Assembly: GCA_020851855.1 (NCBI GenBank)
Contig: JADZBY010000287.1
Location: 1 to 7,139 of the forward strand
Reading direction: 5' to 3'
Length of the DNA stretch: 7,139 bases
Source of the DNA: Anaerolineae bacterium
GTDB lineage: Bacteria; Chloroflexota; Anaerolineae; Aggregatilineales; UBA2796
Positions 4,978-7,139 of the stretch are shown here, piece by piece; the stretch's first letter is position 1, and the number at the start of each line of letters is the position of its first letter. The notes beneath the pieces were generated by a model. That model was not told where the DNA came from and ran no database searches. It saw only the letters and a program-made list of their open reading frames with translations. Position numbers and translations under genes: made by a program.

Positions 4978-5862
4978 TCAGTGCGGCTTGGCGGGCCTCA
5001 CACGCAGACGGCGCGCCGCGACGATGACCGCCACCAGGCCGAGCGCCGCCAGCCCGATCACGGCCAGGCTGTTTGTGCCCTCTCCGCCCAGAAGCGCATC
5101 GGCGAAGCCCGTGTCGGCCAGAGCGGTGGGCGCGGGCGTGCCAAGCTCAAGCGTGGGCAACACCGTGCCCGGTCCGGGCGTGAGCGGCGGCAGCACCGTT
5201 ACGTTGGGTACGCCGGGGATGATGACCACCGGGCCGCTCGGCGTGGCCGTCGCGCCGGCTACTTCCTGCGTCGGCTGCGTACCGCCCAGCGTCGGCACGG
5301 TCGCCACCGTGCCCGCCGCTGCCGTGAGCGTTTGCGCCACGAAGGTGGACAGCCGCGCCTGGGCCGTGCCCGTCAGCGCGTCTGGCGGCAGGGTGAGCAG
5401 CAGGGCGAGCGCCGTGGCCGTCATGGCGCGTGGGTCTTCGGTGGGCGACGGCGTGATCGTCACCGTCGGAGACGGCGTCTCGGTGGGCGACGGCGTATAA
5501 GTCGGCGTGGGCGTGGGCGTCGGCGTGTTGGTCGGCGTCGCGGAAGGCGTGGGCGTCCACGACTTGGCGATGACCGTCAGGGTGATCTGGCGGTACACCT
5601 CGTTGTTGGTCGCTTCGATGGCCACGCGGGTCTGTTGCAGCTCGGTATTGCGCCGCCCCTGGTCGATGGCGAAGAGGATGATCAGGACCACGCCGCCGAT
5701 GATCAGGAGGAGCAGCAATGACGCGTACAGCAGGAACCGCCGGTTGCGCGGGGCCTGCGGCACCGACGTCGTGACCTGGATATCCTCGCCGCCCCCCAGA
5801 TCAGGGTACTCGTCGAAGTCATCCACGGTGAATATGTCGTCGTCTCTGCCTCGGTTGCTCAT
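4978..5862 (-). CDS. Thr-Pro-rich membrane-anchored protein with LADTG sorting-signal-like C-terminus
   Basis: The 294-residue product is not a recognised named family, but its layout is clear. Residues 1-42 are acidic and cytoplasmic (DDDIFTVDDFDEYPD). Residues 43-65 are a strong membrane helix followed by DQGRR. A short region at 66-102 comes next, then a Thr-Pro/Ser-Pro linker at 103-142 (TPTPTPTPTYTPSPTETP), an extended, probably wall-spanning or glycosylated segment. Residues 143-245 are Ala/Thr/Pro-rich with low complexity. The end reads LADTG at 248-252, then a 19-residue helix at 265-283, then RRLRVR and a short tail. That order (pentapeptide, helix, positive charges) is that of sortase substrates, and LAxTG is the motif used by class E sortases; sortase processing here is inferred. 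Without a sortase it would be a two-helix protein with an exposed loop. GGAGG lies 13 nt before the ATG. It follows the upstream gene by 114 nt and ends in a terminator. Confidence 0.82.
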   Translation of the reverse strand: MSNRGRDDDIFTVDDFDEYPDLGGGEDIQVTTSVPQAPRNRRFLLYASLLLLLIIGGVVLIILFAIDQGRRNTELQQTRVAIEATNNEVYRQITLTVIAKSWTPTPSATPTNTPTPTPTPTYTPSPTETPSPTVTITPSPTEDPRAMTATALALLLTLPPDALTGTAQARLSTFVAQTLTAAAGTVATVPTLGGTQPTQEVAGATATPSGPVVIIPGVPNVTVLPPLTPGPGTVLPTLELGTPAPTALADTGFADALLGGEGTNSLAVIGLAALGLVAVIVAARRLRVRPAKPH

Positions 5863-5976
5863 AACTTCGGATTATCCTCCCCTTGAGGCGGCGCCAGCCA
5901 AGCGGCTCTAAGTCTTCCTTCGCACGGCGTGTCTGCCGCGCACCTTGCAGCCTAACGCACGATCAACGACACATCC

Positions 5977-7089
5977 TCATCCAGCCGACCCATCCAGCGG
6001 ACGGCCCAGTAACTCTACATTGGCGAGCGGCACAAAGACTGTTTGCTCCGGGCTGATCTGTACTTCCGCGCCGACCAGGCGCAGGCCGTTTTCCACGGTG
6101 CGCGGCGCTTCGACGAGGCGCACCACCCGACCCGCCACCCCGGCGCGCGGCGCGCGGGCGATGCGCACCAGCGCGCCCTCGGCCAGCGGTTGATCCTTGA
6201 CCGGGGCGGGCGGCCTGCCGCCGCCGCTGCCGATGGGGATCACGATCTCCGGGCGGTCGCCGGTCCAGCGCGACGGCTCGACGGCGTCCACAGCGACGGT
6301 GCGGCCCATGTTCCCGCGCAGGAGATTGTACACGATCTCCGACATTTCAAGCTCGCCAAAGCCTTCGGTCAATATGACAGGTATTGTTTGCCGAAGCGCG
6401 ATTTCGCGCAAGCCGCTGCTCATGCTCGGCGCAATGAGGGCTTGAATGGATTGCGCCGCCGCGATGGCGAACACGTTCGGCCCACGAATCGGCCCGCGCA
6501 TGACCACGGCAGTGCGCGCCTGTTCCTGCAGAAGCGAATCGCCTTCCAACGTCTCAATGCCGCCCGCCGGCTCCAGGGTCAGCGTGGCAAAGGCGCTCTT
6601 GCCGTTGCCCCACGCGCCCTGCACCAGCGCGCCTGTCGTCTCGATGACGACGGCGTTTTCGCCCTTGATGGCCGTCACGCGGCCCGGCGTGAGCGCCAGC
6701 ACCGATACGGGCATCGGATCGACCTGCAAGATGACCTGCCCGCCGTCCAGCCGGGCGAAAATGGCCGGCACGGGCGAAAAAACCGAGCGCGCCCGCCGCC
6801 CGCTGCCGATGGTCAAAATGGGCGTGTCCGTATCGACGACTTCGCCCGCCTGCACGCGCAGCATGTCCGGCGTGATGTCTTCGGCCTGCTTCAGGCGCAA
6901 GGGCTTGAGCGCATCGATCAGGATGAACTCGCCGGGAATTGCGCCGCGCAGCACTTCCGTGTTCGGCTCCACGTCGGCGTACTGGCTGATGCGCACCTCA
7001 CCGATGGCGTTGGGCGGCAAGCGGCGCTCGCGGATGAGGGTCGCCATGCCCAGGACCAGGGTTTGTTGCGGATAGTACGTGTAGGCCAT
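5977..7089 (-). CDS. Conserved-looking soluble protein of unknown function, KOW-like C-terminal segment
   Basis: I do not recognise this 370-residue protein. It has no signal peptide or clear membrane helix, so it is probably cytoplasmic. Residues 53-170 look all-beta: DITPDMLRVQAGEVVDTDTP (71-90), followed by SPVPAIFARLDGGQVILQVD, recalls barrel-sandwich (biotinyl/lipoyl-type) hybrids, and the GRVTAIKGENAVVIETTG segment (137-153) is similar. Residues 191-285 look alpha/beta: RTAVVMRGPIRGPNVFAIAAA, ALIAPSMSSGLREIALRQ, IPVILTEGFGELEMSEIVY. After a Gly/Pro linker at 288-297, residues 304-325 (EGALVRIARAPRAGVAGRVVRL) match the pattern of a KOW motif, a short beta unit found in NusG and ribosomal proteins that bind RNA or protein. 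These structural comparisons are inferences from residue patterns. The ATG at 7089-7087 is preceded only by a weak AGGG-type site; Met15 is a possible later start. No terminator separates it from the downstream Thr-Pro-rich protein gene. Confidence 0.8.
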   Translation of the reverse strand: MAYTYYPQQTLVLGMATLIRERRLPPNAIGEVRISQYADVEPNTEVLRGAIPGEFILIDALKPLRLKQAEDITPDMLRVQAGEVVDTDTPILTIGSGRRARSVFSPVPAIFARLDGGQVILQVDPMPVSVLALTPGRVTAIKGENAVVIETTGALVQGAWGNGKSAFATLTLEPAGGIETLEGDSLLQEQARTAVVMRGPIRGPNVFAIAAAQSIQALIAPSMSSGLREIALRQTIPVILTEGFGELEMSEIVYNLLRGNMGRTVAVDAVEPSRWTGDRPEIVIPIGSGGGRPPAPVKDQPLAEGALVRIARAPRAGVAGRVVRLVEAPRTVENGLRLVGAEVQISPEQTVFVPLANVELLGRPLDGSAG

Positions 7090-7139
7090 GTCGCGTTGCC
7101 CTATCCCTTATCCCTTCATCCCTCACCGCGCCCCTGGAC

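Noticed and set aside
5437..5560. Tandem nucleotide repeat at the Thr-Pro linker
   Set aside because: The GGCGT-rich repetition is explained by Thr-Pro/Ser-Pro codons of the real gene and has no constant unit beyond that.
5863..5895. Promoter with TTGGCT and GATAAT just before the Thr-Pro-rich protein gene
   Set aside because: The spacer would be 19 nt and the -10 box would lie only about 8 nt from the ATG and overlap the ribosome site; co-transcription with the upstream gene is simpler.

Overview
The window is high-GC DNA, probably from a member of the Chloroflexota (Anaerolineae-like). This is an inference from the Thr-Pro-rich linker in a membrane-anchored protein, a modular flotillin-like protein, palindromic intergenic repeats of the CCCTCACCCCC...CCCCTCTCC kind, and a MurA with a non-standard active-site loop. 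No rRNA or other taxonomic marker is present, so the assignment stays tentative. All seven genes I can support lie on the minus strand.

Layout from left to right, which is downstream to upstream in transcription order. (1) Positions 1-905 hold the N-terminal 301 codons of a flotillin/SPFH-like protein that runs off the left edge. It has one N-terminal membrane helix followed by repeated modules. (2) Positions 1040-1906 form an island: a 133-residue Y1 (HUH) transposase of the IS200/RAYT type at 1233-1634, flanked on each side by two composite hairpin repeats. Each repeat carries GTAG exactly 5 nt before a strong imperfect hairpin, the architecture of a REPtron (REP elements plus their RAYT). 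(3) Positions 1915-4496 hold a compact three-gene cluster, transcribed as: small two-helix membrane protein, then SAM hydroxide adenosyltransferase (DUF62), then murA. The intergenic gaps are 15 and 32 nt. MurA carries Asp in place of the usual catalytic-loop Cys, a substitution known to make MurA insensitive to fosfomycin. (4) Positions 4497-4977 contain no supported gene. They hold two unrelated-core, similar-ended inverted repeats (MITE-like), a perfect 26-bp palindrome inside the first, and a strong rho-independent terminator. (5) Positions 4978-5862 and 5977-7089 hold a Thr-Pro-rich bitopic protein ending in a LADTG-plus-helix-plus-RRLRVR tail that resembles a sortase signal, and upstream of it an unrecognised 370-residue soluble protein. 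The two probably share a transcript that ends at the terminator.

Functionally, the window combines cell-envelope work (MurA, flotillin-like protein, surface-type Thr-Pro protein) with a mobile REP/RAYT island inserted between the murA cluster and the flotillin-like gene. The most interesting system is the RAYT with its four modular REP-like units. I found no CRISPR array, tRNA, rRNA or phage gene.
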